Part shown: in pieces, positions 1-13,169 of the stretch
How positions within the stretch are numbered: the stretch's first letter is position 1
How the letters are laid out: the number at the start of each line of letters is the position of its first letter
Assembly (NCBI RefSeq): GCF_032854445.1
Contig: NC_088302.1
Location: forward strand, 39,126,191 to 39,190,190
Reading direction: 5' to 3'
DNA length: 64,000 nucleotides
Source of the DNA: Liolophura sinensis
Lineage: Eukaryota; Mollusca; Polyplacophora; Chitonida; Chitonidae
The notes under the pieces: model-generated
What the model saw: only the letters and a program-made list of their open reading frames with translations
What the model was told of the DNA's origin: nothing
Databases searched by the model: none
Made by a program: the position numbers and the translations under genes

Positions 1-1815
1 GAATGTGCAAGAGATTTAGTTTTAAAACGCGCATGGAGATCTCACATTTATAATTTTTTTATATGGGGATTACAATTCAAATCAACGGGAAACAAATCGT
101 ATCTATCTATCTTGAAATGCCTTTTATTTTCCTTTTTTTCAGAATTCTACTGATGATGATGATTGAAATGAGGTAAATGAAGTCAGAGGTTTTGATTGTA
201 TTCATGGTAAACTTGATGGACTATTATGATTTATGGACTATTAATAATGTAAGTCGCTGAACTGAATTTTTTAATGTTTTAACTACTAAGGTGTCCGCCA
301 TACATAAACTAGGTAAAAATGTTGGATTTCTTAAGAACAGTTTTAAACACCAATCAAAAGAACACATATCAATGGATAAACTGCCATTAAATTAGAAATG
401 TCGTTATTTCTGAAAGATGAATAAGATGGGCCTGTTTGGTGTCAGTTGGCCTATCCACATTTTACCATGTAACCACTACAAGCCATGATGACAAAGTCCA
501 TTCAAACTCAGCGTGACCAATCCAGAGAGAGACACGGCATAGAACAGAGAACTCGGCATTGTTCATCTGGACATGACATGCTATTTACAGGTTTTATTGA
601 AGGTATTACAAGAACTAAGCCCTGGCAGGATAGCAGGTAAACCAGGCTAACTTTTGTGGTTATCATGGCCCCGTTTACTAGCGAGTCGTTGGCACACAAT
701 ACAATCATCGTGTTGCGGCGGCCAGGAGAACTGCTTTAAGAAGCACTCCTTGAATACCACACAAACAAACGATTTGCCCACATTTGTCGTTTCGTACACA
801 CGGAATAAACCCTTTATTATTGGCCAGACGTCGTCGATTGACGATACATGGCTAGGAGACCACCATGCTAGATGCCACTGAGAAGAACGGACTATAGCGC
901 CAATTTCCAGAGGAGCAGACGAGAGAAAGAGAATGCCACGTGACTCCGCCGTGTATATCTCTTGACTGTGTTTGCCAGGCGGTGTTAATCTCTGGCTAAA
1001 TTGCGTTTCATTGAAATAATTTCGTTAAAAGCACGTTGCTGCCAATGTGTGCAGCAGCCGTTGGCATTTAAACATCAGCTAAGTATAGCATTCCAGATCC
1101 ATATGTAAAGATATACGTTTTATTTTCAGAAGTCAAGAAATCAGGTCGTAATCTCAAAACACGTAAACAAACACAGTTACATAGTCTGCAACTCAAAATA
1201 GTTTAATAGAGATATTAATCCCAGGTTGCGAAGGACTGTAAACAGTTATGATCGCATTAATATCGTAATTATTGCCCCCTCTGGCAAAATAATTTTGAAG
1301 GCAATTAATTTTATATGGGTTTTTAATGGCCTATTCTTACTTAGACGAGACACCAAAAATTCAGTATTCTGACGTCTGTGCAAGTGATGGTTAGATGGCA
1401 CACGACCCCGCCTACATAGGATCAACAACCCTGCGGCCAGGACATGCTCGGGTGGGTCTAGATTCCCCCTACAGACGAAATGGCAGATGGCAAAGTACCC
1501 TAGGCTGAAGATGTGGAGGTAAGCCTAAACTTATTTTAAATGCCTGCATCAATAGTTAACCATGGAGTGCGAGTCAGTCATGAGTGCGAGTCAGTCATGA
1601 TCCTTTGCTTTTACCTGTATAGATGTTATATGCTGGAGGAAAACTTGAGAGGAAATGATTTCGAGTGATGTATGGCTAGTTGCTTCACTGTCATAACCCA
1701 TAACTACAAAAGTCACAAATAGTAAATTTAGCATTCTGATCAGCCTTCTTAGAACCTTCAATGGCTCTTAGGCTCGTTAAGAAGAGTTGGCTTTCTCAAG
1801 ACATTATTTAAGAGG
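1..1815. other. Intergenic, no gene recognised
   Basis: No exon with recognisable protein similarity on either strand. The longest open stretch (654-881, +, 75 codons) has no family features. A 17-bp direct repeat (gagtgcgagtcagtcat) occurs at about 1564-1599. Confidence 0.5.
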
Positions 1816-2141
1816 TGCGTGCGTGCCTATTTGGGGTTTAACGGCGTACTCAACAATTTTTCAGTCATGTGACGACGAAGGAATCATTAGGGTGCATGTA
1901 CGTGTAATGTGCCTCCTTGTTGCAGGTCGGATTTCCACCGCTCTTTAATTTAGTGCTGCTCCACTGAGACGGCTTACCGAAGGCAAATAAGCCGCCCCGC
2001 CCGAGCCATTATACTGATACGGGTCAACCAGTCGTTGCACTATCCCCTTCATGCTGAACGCCAAGCGAGGAAGTTACAACTTCCTCTTTTAAAGTCTTAG
2101 GTGTGACTCGATCAAGGATTGATCCTGGATCTACCGGTCCC
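1816..2141 (-). mobile_element. tRNA-derived SINE, family 2, 5'-truncated
   Basis: Reverse orientation. Tail side at 1816 (ggcacgcacgcacc on the minus strand), head truncated at 2141 within the anticodon-like arm. Homologous throughout to the full-length copy at 58219-58549, including ACGCCGTTAAACCCC-type tail and GAGGAAGTTGTAACTTCCTC hairpin. Confidence 0.85.
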
Positions 2142-3063
2142 GTATTAAAAAGGTATTTTAATCTTGCGAAAAATCATTTAAGAAAAACTTGGACGAAACC
2201 AATTCGGAAGTAATTCTGGAAAAGCAAACGAGGCTAACTTTTTATTCTGGAGACAATGTTTCGGCAGACATTTTGTATGGCGCTGACACGCCGTCTGGCA
2301 GCTAAAGGTCACAACCAACTTGATTATCTCCTCTTATATTTTGAAAGATGATTACTCGAAACGACCAATCGCGTCATTTCTTTTTTACATGAATGAAACA
2401 GAGGTCTCAGTATACAGAGTAATAACGCTTTTACCACGGCCCGTCAATTAAGAGCTATCATTAATTTCTTGTAATTCTGTGTGGGACCTGCCAGTTGCTT
2501 AATAACTGATACATGTATACACTTGAGTTGATAACGCCCACGAACATTTCACATCTCATTTAAATAGGTTACATGTGTCATTAGACAAATAATGTGACGT
2601 AAAGCCACAATTAATGCGTGCACATGTAGTGGAACTGGAACACGATTTCATTGGTTGAAGGCTAGATGTCTGAGATATTTATAAACTTATTTAGATGATT
2701 ATTGTTTAACGCTATATTGGAACATTGCTTACTAGTGCGATTCTTAATTGGCGATCAATTTTTGGGTGAAGGAATACCGGCTGACTAACTTTTCTTCCTG
2801 CATGTATCTGAAGTTCAGACTCGTATACAATGCGCAGTGGTGGAGGACAAGTGGCCTGGCTTCAAGAAGGAACATTCAAGCCTTCCCTCCTCCAAAATGC
2901 GGAAGAATCTAGAAGGTTTCTTCTCAAAAAAACTTGCTATCTGAAATGTATATGACAAGACCAGTGATTGAACTGGAGAGTATGCATTCGTACTGACGTA
3001 ATATATCTCACTTTGCTTCAACAACATGAAAGGAGATTATGTTGTTGTTGTTTTTTTTACATA
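2142..3063. other. Intergenic, nothing recognised
   Basis: AT-rich sequence without open reading frames of note, repeats or clear splice-flanked exons. Confidence 0.5.
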
Positions 3064-3230
3064 TTCCTCTCCGATTGGACATTGGGAAGGTCTGCCAGAA
3101 ACCTGAGGCCGGATGGTCATGGGTTTCCCCAGGGTTGCCTCCCACAATAATGCTGGCCGCCGTCGTATAAGTGAAATATTCTTGAGTAGGGCGTCAAACA
3201 CGAATCAAATAAATAAATAAATAAATAAAT
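3064..3230 (+). mobile_element. tRNA-derived SINE, family 1, 5'-truncated
   Basis: Contains the family's core (ataatgctggccgccgtcgt, ataagtgaaatattcttgag) and an (AAAT)n tail of seven units. The tRNA-like head is missing. Confidence 0.88.
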
Positions 3231-5219
3231 GAGCATGCATGATGAATATATCATACATGTATCCCCACACTTCAGTATTTACCAGCAGTTGCTCTTTTGC
3301 AGAAAAAGAAATGGTACATCTAAAATAACTAAATAAAATTTTTGTTTATAACAGAAAAGCGGTGACAATAATAGTGTAATGACTAATGGTGGACTCGACT
3401 GAGTGATTGATTTGTTGATTGGTTGTAGATCTACTCGTTTAACACCACAACTTTTCATTTATGCGATGACATTTAGTTTAATGGAAACCCGAGTGTTTAG
3501 TAAACTACAGACCTGTCAAGTTTGCCAGCCATTGATAAACCTACTATGTCACAGAGACAACGAACGTGATTTTCGGAGAAAGTGATTTTCGACGAACGTG
3601 ATTTCATCAAACGTGATTTTCGACGAACGTAGCGTCCTAGATCGTTTATTGTCGTGGAGTCCCCTATATACAAACACTAAGTTTAAAAGTTCGCCACATG
3701 TCCACAGCCGGTGTTGAACTCCCATTTCGCGTACTATACATCTCGCTCCCAATTATAGGTTCGAATACATGACCTCATTGCACATTTAAAGATCTGCAAG
3801 GTGAAATAAAGTTCACAACCCGCCATACCCAGCGATGTAGTCTTGGCACAAAGTAATTCTGCTTAGTCGAGAATGTGATGTATACAAAACAGTGCAGAGC
3901 TTCGCTGTAGAAGTTAAATAGTGTTTGATCTTCTTGCATAAGAGGAATGGGTAATTAACTAAAACCAGATACAGCAAACACAACGATGAAACGAACACGA
4001 TATTTGCAGTACTTTTCCAACACGGCTTTATTTTAACGTTTGAAGTGATTCTAGTTCTGAAAAGACATTAGGATTTTGTTTTCTACGCCTAATTGTTTTC
4101 TGAAATTGTTTTGACTACGTTTTGCGACGGGTGTATTATGGAACTGGTTCAACTGACGCCGCGGAAAAAGTGTTTTCAGCATGATGTGACTCTGGACCTT
4201 TTCAAACACCCGTTTGTATTTTGGCCTTTCCTGTATGGTATATTGGTGCCACAAGAGCGTGCCGGACAAATGGCGAACATTAGATCGGGGTAAGACAATA
4301 CGAAAACGCGGTAATAGTAGCGCGATGGAAGTGATCAGGCTGAACGCTGATGATATCTGACAGAGCCTCGCCGCGCCTCACAGCGCACACTTAATACCCG
4401 CTGTGTGTGTTCCGCCCTGACACCGGCAATAAAACTACCTGAAGACGATAGTGAGACGACAGCATTACGCCTATGTGACCACCACATGCGTCACGTGGAG
4501 ACAATTACAGTTGACAATATTCATACCTGCCCAGTCCAAGGCTCGTGGACGCCACGATACCAACCGGAACTTGATCCGCAAAAAAAAGAAAGAAAAAACA
4601 AAAAAAAATAGCCCCGGTAAAGTTTACGTGGAAAAGCGTGGGGTTAGTGATGTTGCCTGTGGTGGGAAGCTCTGATTGGCCCAGTTGTGTGGTGTCAGTC
4701 AGCTTAGTAACAGAATATGACATATAGACAAGTGTCAAGTCAAGTTTACCCACAGCAACAGGTCTCTGAAGCGAGACAGTGGACAAAATGAATATTGTAG
4801 TAGGTCTAAACAATAGGCTGTGTGGGTTCATTAGTGAAGTGCGAAATAATTAGTGTCAACGTACATTGCTAAAAAAAATAATAATACATATCTAAAAAAG
4901 ACTTTGTCGCAGGAAGAGATAATAGTGGAATAATCCTATACAGACCGTGTACAGTCATACACCTAAAGATCATATGTCTATGAATAAAAATAATACACAC
5001 AGCGAATCAGGACGGAAGATAATATTCACGTACTCTAATATTAGCTGTTTGTACTACCATTGGACAGTATAATGTATCTACATGTAAGCTTCACCCTCCA
5101 CAGTCCTTAAATTTATACTATACGTGAGACACGCTCATTCCAAAGTGGCAGATCGATCTCAGAAAAAAATTGGGTTTTTTCCTCCCTTTTGTTTAGTTTT
5201 GTAACTTTTTCATAGGTTT
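3231..5219. other. Intergenic, no gene recognised
   Basis: Holds a short imperfect tandem repeat at 3562-3633 (unit near cgaacgtgattttcga) and an A-rich stretch at 4580-4609. ORFs here are short and featureless. Confidence 0.5.
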
Positions 5220-5675
5220 TCAAGTGAGCGAAAAGGTTTCCACCTGGGTAAAAATGTTTCCACCTATATGTATCTGTATGGGTGAAAAGTTCCCACCCGC
5301 ATGTATCTACAGCTGGGTGAAAGGGTTTCCACCTACGTGTACCTGGGTGAAAAGGTTTCCATCTACACATGTCTGGGTGAAAAGGTTTCCACCTGCATGT
5401 ATATATAACTGGGTAAAAAGGTTTCCACCGACATGTAGCTGGGTGAAAAGGTTTTCACCTGCATGTAGCTGGGCGAATAGGTTTCCACCTACATATGTAT
5501 ATAACTGGGTGAAAAGGTTTCCACCTGCAAGTAGCTGGGTGAAAAGGTTTCCACCTGCATCTGTATATAGCTGGGTGAAAAGGTTTCCACCTGTAAGTAG
5601 CTGGGGGATAAAGTTTCCACATACATGTATCTTGGTGAAAAGAATTCCACATGAGTGAAACGGTTTCCACCTACA
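5220..5675. repeat. Minisatellite with GGGTGAAAAGGTTTCCACC core
   Basis: About 15 imperfect units of roughly 24-36 bp, each with a ggtgaaaaggtttccacc core followed by a variable linker (tgcatgtatctagct type). The core is close to self-complementary (ggtg...cacc). Both strands are open through much of the array, giving WVKRFPP repeats on + and GGNLFTQ repeats on -. Those ORFs look like by-products of the repeat. Confidence 0.85.
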
Positions 5676-5873
5676 CAAGAAGCTTTGTATTCGTTCAGAG
5701 CTTTTGAGTCTGTGAATTGAAGATGAAAGAGAAACGCTTCACGGAGAGAAAACAAAAATATTCCCATATAGTATCCCTATATATGTTATTTGCTATGAAA
5801 CTAATTGTACATTCAGTCAGTAATTAGTCCTAAATCATGCTGAGACTGTTGATTTGTTCATTTCATTGGTAAA

Positions 5874-6095
5874 TTGGTAAACGTTGGTAAAAGTTTTTTC
5901 TGGGTGGAAAGGTTTTTCGCCGGCATGGTTGAAAAGGTTTCACCTGCATTGGTGGAAAGGTTTTCACTTACATGTATGGATGGAAAGGTTTTTCCTGGGT
6001 GGAAAGGTTTTCACCTGGGAGGAAACCTTTCCTATTTCCAACATTTTCATCCAGATGGAAATTTTTAACCCAGGTGGAAACCTTTAATCTGCGTG
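5874..6095. repeat. Diverged second block of the same minisatellite
   Basis: Irregular repeats of ggtggaaaggttttcacctg, turning into the complementary orientation (ggtggaaaccttt) near 6018-6085. So it includes both direct and inverted copies of the core. Confidence 0.7.
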
Positions 6096-7136
6096 AAAAC
6101 AAATGCTACAAAACTTGAGACGTCGTATACACAATCACTGGCACAAGGAAGAAACACATGTTTATTGTCAAGGACAATTTTAGTTTACCAGCAATGGAAA
6201 AGAGAAAAATGAAAGCTGTATCTGAAAATGCTTTTAAGTCTTGGACATTTTTCAGCTGCAATGCTTTTATTGTAAGATGGGCCTTATTGCTGACAGTAAT
6301 AATGAAGGTCGCCCATGACGCCAAAGGTACCCACTTTTCTCTGGCCCTAAAGTACGCATTTAATGTCAAATTTGCTTTTAGGTGTACAGAAATAATGTTC
6401 ACAAGGAGTTTATTTAGACCTGAAAATAATGGTGTACAGAAAGTTGCGTTTTGCCCACATTTGCGATTATCAACATCGACTGAATTTAATCTATAAATAA
6501 AAGAAAGAAAATTTGAAAAAAAATTACGGTTTTCATTAATCTTTCTCCCGATTCTCACCTTATTTTTATATTGACTTTTCCTTTAGTACGAGATGCAAAA
6601 CTGGTAGTTCGTCATCATCTACATTTAACGCTTCAACTACTTGTGTACTTCTGTTTTAGATTCAAGACTCACCGTTTCAAACAATCAAGACCGAAGTATG
6701 ATCACCGGAGTATAGTGTACATATCGGAGTGTGTTGACACAATCCTCCCAAGATGATTTGTTAAAAGATTCCCTTTAGTTTTAAAATTGTCATTAAATCG
6801 ACATGTTTTGCAACTATGTAAATCAAACTAGACGGCCCAGGTTTGCTTGTTTCTACATTAATTATTGTTACAAGTTGGGTGAGGGCATATGAGGACAAGG
6901 TGGGCTACATGTGAACAATTTTACTGTAATCGGTGTTCCTGGAGGACAACTGAACTTCTCTAATTAGCATCTAGAAGTTAGTGATGAGCCAAATGGAAGG
7001 CATCATAAGGATCTGCACTGAAACGTTGCGTCAGACAAACTGTGAAATTCCTCTTGGTTGATTATAGCTTATGATATGCAGAAGTGACGTGTAAGCCTGT
7101 TATGCGTGACCTTCACCTGTCTTGAGATTTATGATC
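6096..7136. other. Intergenic, no gene recognised
   Basis: Opposed ORFs of 150 codons (-, 6106-6558) and 112 codons (+, 6158-6496) overlap each other. Neither shows a domain, signal or splice context, so no gene is called. Confidence 0.45.
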
Positions 7137-7472
7137 CCAGATCGCTAGGCTTGTGCTATTTTGACAGCCATCTTGATTATTTTGATTATATTTTTGGTTG
7201 TCGCAACTTTCAAGTTCATAAACCAATATAGAATGGAAACCTTTTCATTTGTATAGGATGCGAATTCGCAAGAACTTGTTAGAGCATGGTATATAAATAG
7301 AGAAATTAGATGTTATTAAAAAAGTATAGGGCTTCTTTTTCATTGGATAAGCTGTCTTTGTCTCAGGATTATATTCAGGACTCTGCGATTTTTGTTTGAA
7401 ATTATTGAGCACATAAGGTGATTCTTCACGGGAACAGCCTATACATGTACATGGAGAAACAAATTGGCCAAG
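7137..7472 (+). repeat. Interspersed repeat R1, copy 1
   Basis: Similar over about 335 bp, same orientation, to 52440-52775 in intron 7 of GALNT copy B (shared atcgctaggctt, tttgaaattattg, ggagaaacaa segments at matching spacing). Element type unknown. Confidence 0.65.
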
Positions 7473-8335
7473 TACACTTAGGTTCGCCATCTCGTGCAAC
7501 GCTTACAACAGATCGGCCTATGTACGATGATGTAATATTTCCATTGCGAAGAAACTTTGTCTGCGTTTTATGTGATCTTGCATGATGAAAGGCCAATAAT
7601 TCTATTAACCTAACTCCCAACCCCGCCCACTAACATTCCTTATCGGCAAATACACAATTCCGACTGGCATAAAGTAGCGAATACTACTCCAGTGGACCTA
7701 GCTTTCTCTAACCTATGCGCCATATATAGGCTCTCCGTGGGTTTATATGCACATACTTTGCACTGATTCCCACGATTAATCAGCAGAGTTGGTGTGTTTG
7801 TAGATCGTCCATGTTTTCAGTTCAACAGGATGATGCCGTTTGTTTGTTTCCTGTATCAAGACTAGAATACGCTTCGTTGATGTTTGCCAGAGAGCTGAGC
7901 TGACAGTCGTATTTCACAGCTCCACATTCCTCAATAATTATCCTGACTGCTCCATTGACATTCCAGGCATTCTTCTAAGTCCGGGTTTTGATTGATTCCT
8001 ACAAGTGCAGGGAATGTTCGGTCCCCCGAGGTTTGGTAGGGCCCCTCATGGACGCCTTCAGTCTTCGATGTGGCACTGATGGCTAAACTACATCAATCAC
8101 CCCACGAAGCATGTCGATTGTTTACAGTCTGGTTGTGTAAGCTCTCGGGTGGTCCCGTCAATGGCTGGAACCTGAACATGCAAACCCACCTCATCGTCCT
8201 ACCACGGTGACATGAGCATAACCCTCGTTTAGACTGCACAAGTGAAACATCAAAACAAACCAATAAGTATTTATTTACGTAGAGTATAATAGTACTTCGC
8301 TGAAGAAGACATTATCTATGCATGTCCTTGTACCC
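7473..8335. other. Intergenic, nothing recognised
   Basis: No ORF or repeat that I can support. Confidence 0.45.
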
Positions 8336-8510
8336 TTGATTTAATTTATTCTGGTGTTTAAAACACTGTAGACGAGAATTTTTTACTTATACAATAGTGG
8401 TCATAATTACGGTCGAGAGAAACCGAATTGTCAGGAGAAAACCACCGCCTTCAGGTCGCTAAGTACCTGACATAACGTTGGCCCTCTTGTACCATATGGT
8501 ATGGAGCAAC
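8336..8510 (-). mobile_element. SINE-like fragment, family 3
   Basis: Degraded. Shares the tail (gagaattttttacttatac) and the aaaccaccgcctt / cctgacataac blocks of the family represented at 50043-50240. Head not preserved. Confidence 0.45.
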
Positions 8511-8635
8511 ATTTCGTTTGGTTAATCTTAGAAGCGGACACCTTGGCTAAGAATCATACCTAGAGGACTTTAGGATCGGTAGACTGCATTGAAAACAACA
8601 AGCGGTTACAAAATCTGTTGGCTGCGTGAAGCTAG

Positions 8636-8818
8636 AAAATATTCTGTTATTATAACATAATACTGTGTCGTATTCAACATACTATCCTGTTATTCCAATT
8701 ATAATACAATCTTCATGTTGATTTAATAGAATATTTGTGCTATACTTAACAGATTAATCTGCTGCCATACTAGAATTACATTGTAGCTATACTCAGACAA
8801 CAGAATCTATGTTAAATT
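8636..8818 (-). repeat. Interspersed repeat R2, copy 1
   Basis: Its reverse complement aligns over about 175 bp with 59438-59612 (shared motifs around gcagattaatctgttaa, and acagaatatt at the end). AT-rich, non-coding. Confidence 0.65.
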
Positions 8819-11710
8819 TTAAAGATCATTACTACCTCGGTTTGCGCTCAGCATAAGGGGAATTCATGAACCAAGTAATGATCGACCCGTTGCCAGTATA
8901 ATGTGACGTCATGGGCGAGATGATGTCTTGTGTCTTCGGCATGGCGTTCTAGTAAGGTAACACTGCTTGGACTGATCTGCTACAATGAGACACGGCCGCG
9001 ATATGATCCTAAAATGTTGAAGTCCCGACGAAACAACACAAATTGCTCATACTCGATCGCCAGAAAGTGGATGCCAGAATACGTTCTAGCGCGTATTATC
9101 TGAATATGCAAAGTAACGGGGAAAGAACGGGTTCCGATGACTTGCTTCCTTATTGGATGCACAAGCTAACCAAAACCAGTCGTCCTTGATTCTGGGGCAA
9201 TACCTTTCTGTGGTGGATACTGCGTTTACACAAGTGTACACAAAAAATGTCATTCTTTTACAGTGACATTTAAGGTTTTCACTATTTATTACCTTTTACC
9301 AGATTCAGATTAGGCCTTGGCGCTAAGAGACTCGTTAAATTAATTTAATCATTTCCAGTGAGTTAGAATAGAAATCTATGACCGTAAAATCTGTGAAAAC
9401 ATGACTTTTCGTTCCTGCATGCATAATCCACGTGGCATTTTGTAGTGTGAAATTGATGCATAAACTTAATGCAATAACGAGGTTTTTAAAGAAAATGCAC
9501 AGTGAGAAGCGTAATTTCGCATTCCCCCTTATTTTCCCAAACATTTTATTTCCGAATGGCGTTTTTACTCGCCCCCCACGGAGAAGAAAATATTTCTAAC
9601 CAGCCCTCCGGTAACCAGTTTTCTAACCAGTTGCTGCCTCGCTGAAGGCCATGCCGAACACGCCACACACGACACTACTCCCATGATGTGCCAACTTGAA
9701 GTTTTTGGATTCGATTAGAATTGGAATTGAACTCGATATATACGTTTACAAAGCAGATGTTTAATTTCTATAGATATAGCTATAAGTATTTCATTCAAAA
9801 TATATCTACACATATGAACATTACGCTTGTACGTACAACTTTAGCAGATTGAACACAGTAAACGTTGTTGGTCAACGTAAATAATCCGATATGAACCTTA
9901 ACATGTAACATTACGTTTTAACCAAATGGCCTCTTACTGAAACTTCTTGATTTTGGATTTACCGGACATTTCATCACAAAAAAATTCCACGTCAAGTGAC
10001 ACGCTCTTATTAAGACGTAAATTAGTTGACACCAGATTTTGATCTTTCGTGCTGCTGAAAAGACAGATTTGATTGATGAATAAAATGATATGTCAGACTG
10101 ACGTAGGTTGAAGTGTGGTCAAGGCCCTGGGGGAGAGAGGGGGACACCAAGCTTTATGGATGGGTGGGGCTTGCTTAGAGCGGGGGGGGGGGATGAGTGT
10201 GGGTTGTGAGAGGTGGGATGGGAGGCCAAGCCACTTGAGGCCAGCGGCAATATCCTGAGATTGTGCCATATAACTGCAGCACAGACGTCTTAGATAAGCA
10301 TGTCCTTCGTGGTGACGTTATTGATCATGTGCGTGTGGGTAGCTATATGTTTATTGACTGCTTTCGTTTCTTTATTTTCATATGTAAATAAATATGCAAA
10401 TTAGATGCAATAATTAATTAAGTGCTCGCACACGGAGCTCCGGTTATTTAGTTTCTTAGTGGCGATTACTTTCGTATATGTGTTATTTTCGTTTATTACA
10501 TATAGGCCTATATCCCACGATACTTTTAGTAATGGAGGATAAACATATGGTTTTAAATTAAATGCAGTATAAGTGACAACAAATTCCGTGGTACATGCTC
10601 TGAATTTGAAATTTATGAAAACTGTTGAATAGTATGGATAATAAACCCTTTGAGAAATGAATTTGGCAATGATGTTTCACAAAATGTGAGTTTTGTTAGG
10701 TTTTATAAAATGTGTTTTCTTATACATAAATCATGTAACGGCTCTTCATTTTGACATGTCTGTAAAGGCTTATGACCCAAAACATACTTATAGATTATGG
10801 TACGTTCTAACTCCTTGTGAATGAGCCAATACTAATCAAGAACTGCATTTGAACCAGCTGCTTTTAAACCGTACTTAAACGTCCAGTTTAGCTGGAACGG
10901 TTAATTTTCTCGCTTATTTCTCAGTTTGAAAAGTAAAATGACGAGATCCTATTACTTCGGTTCTTATATTATTAGTAAGACCTAAATACAGACCAAGAAT
11001 CATTTTCAATCACAGCACTGGTCAAAATGAACCATTGAATCAGATGTATTTATCTAGGCTATGAACACGTACTGGTAAATTATATTGTTTGATGTGACAA
11101 ACTGCATGTAAAGCTACGAAAACTACGGCTGGTAGGTTCATAGTGTAAAGAAACTAAACACAGCCTTCGAGATAGTACCATACATCTGCAAGTGAACGTC
11201 AAACTTTATCCAGGTGTAAAAAAAAAAACATACAGCACACCGAATGCGGAAGCAGAAATATTCATCCTAAATAATCGGTGCTTGGAAAAATTATTATCCT
11301 CATGAATTTTTAACTTTTTGTCACTAAGAACAGTGACATTCAGTGAATCTACTAAAAGGCGAAATTTCCTACTGTTCTTTTTAACCCCTGATTGAACAGT
11401 AACTACATGCGATACATTAAGGAGGAACATAGTGGACGTGAAACATTTATGTGATTGCACGACATCACTAAGCTATGGTCAATTTTTTTCTTTGCCTTTA
11501 GAAGATTGCAATGTTTGCGCAAATTCTGGATTTACAAACATGTTAGAGTTTACATAAACAATGATTCCCCTGTTTAGTGTAGGAGCACGCGGCCCTGCAT
11601 GATCGCATGCCCATTGTTTTGAAGAGCAAAGAAATTGAGAAATAGAAAAACCACATGTTTCTTTGTGGGTAGACCAAAACACTAAACACTAAAATGAATG
11701 AATGAATGCT
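8819..11710. other. Intergenic, no gene recognised
   Basis: Contains a G-rich stretch at 10120-10250, including a run of ten G at 10181-10190 and several GGG/GGGG runs that could form G-quadruplexes. No coding exon recognised. Confidence 0.5.
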
Positions 11711-12140
11711 TGGGGTTTATTTATTTGATTCATTTTTTACGCTGTATTTAAAAATATTGTACTTAGACGACGGAGGCCAGCAGTAAGGTGGGTGAAAACC
11801 AGGCAGATCTCGTGGGAAACGCACAACCATCCGCAGTTTGCTGCGAAATCCTCCAGTTGCATGGGGTAAACCACCGAAGGTTCCCAAGTGTGACGTACAG
11901 GTATACACACCATGCTGGTGGATAGCACGTGGTCTTAACTCCGATGAATGCTACAGTGCCCAAACAACCACACGAGCGTCGTCGGTTGCTTATTGCCATT
12001 AAGCCCGGCAAAGCAAAGAAAACGCAACAATTTACAAATTCTCTGTCAATTTACAATTTACAAATACGAACTGGGTTTGAACTCGCAATTCAAATGTCCT
12101 AGCCACTGAAAAGCAGGTAGCTTTACCACTCGGCCTCAGC
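11711..12140 (-). mobile_element. Composite tRNA-derived SINE with a different head
   Basis: Diverged family-1 tail at 11711-11880 (tttatttatttgattcat, ccgcagtttgctg). The head at 12066-12140 reads on the minus strand as tRNA-like: A box GGCCGAGTGGTAAAGC (Ser/Leu-type) and B box GAGTTCAAACC 40 nt later. The acceptor stem does not pair, so it is not a functional tRNA gene. Confidence 0.6.
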
Positions 12141-12327
12141 AATATATACAATTAAGTGAGATATAAGATAAAACATAACACAATGAATCTCCGCTTGTTA
12201 TGAATTTGAAGTTTATGCAAGTTGCATGCGAAATAGCACAAAAACCAGTTTTAGAGATCATCATTTTGACAGTTTGTGTAAAATGTGTTATCATGTGTAG
12301 GCCTACTAAAAGATAAAATCGCAATAG

Positions 12328-12550
12328 CCCAGGAGCCCCTCACCAATGCGGTCGCTGTGAGTTCAAGTCCAGTTCATGTTGGCTTCCTCTCCGGTCGTTA
12401 GTGGGAAGGTCTATCAGCAACCTGCGGATGATCGTGGGTTTCCCCCGGAGCTCTTCCCGGTTTCCTCCCACCATAATGCTGGCCGCCGTCGTATAAGGGA
12501 AATATTCTTGAGTACGGTACAGCGTAATACGCCAATCAAATAAATAAATA
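12328..12550 (+). mobile_element. tRNA-derived SINE, family 1
   Basis: Includes the B-box region (gtgagttcaagtccag), the central block and AAATAAATA tail; lacks the first about 40 bp with the A box. Confidence 0.85.
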
Positions 12551-13169
12551 CAACTTTAGGCAGAAATTGTTTGCAATTATATACCAGTTGCGCTCTGGGC
12601 TCCCAATTTGATTCCACTGAGCGGGGTGTACGCATGTACACGCGTGTTTAAGGTGACTGCCATTAAATCGTCATGACATCCCAGATGTTGGTGACCATTC
12701 AATTTTCAACATTCGCGTGCTTCGCGTGGAAAACTTCACCACTAGTTTAACAAGTGTCGGTGGTCCACTAAAACAGCTCACTTTCCTCTACCCATAAAAC
12801 TGGCCCCCATGGTGTATGCAGGTGAAAAACAACGAACCCTTGTTATTCTTTGAAACCCAAATACTTTTTCTTGTTATTTCAAGCTGTCTCCGTGCTGTTC
12901 ATGTAAGTTAAAACACAAGAAAACTTTTCTTCCTTCTGCATATCAAACCCCATCTGGTATGATCACTTCTGGGCGATAAGATTTACCTCCCCTAAATCCA
13001 ACCACGTGTATAGCCATTTCAAACAGTTGCTACCGTTTATCAAGCATCAATGCATGTGTTTTATTCCCCTTACCTGTACATTCTGTATTACCGCGTCGTC
13101 AGTGACCAAACCATATAAAAATCGAAATGTAACGTATTTATATGTATAGTGCATAACCTACATATTTTT
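12551..13169. other. Intergenic, nothing recognised
   Basis: No ORF or repeat that I can support. Confidence 0.45.

Noticed and set aside
5224-5678. 144-codon + and 123-codon - ORFs with WVKRFPP / GGNLFTQ repeats
   Set aside because: Product of the minisatellite; no start context, splice sites or family resemblance.
6106-6558. 150-codon minus-strand ORF
   Set aside because: Overlaps a 112-codon ORF on the other strand, lacks domains, and is in AT-rich intergenic DNA.
11717-12011. Several minus-strand ORFs of 60-80 codons
   Set aside because: They are frames of one degenerate SINE copy (11711-12140).
12066-12140. tRNA gene on the minus strand
   Set aside because: A and B boxes are present, but the acceptor stem does not pair and it is attached to a SINE tail.
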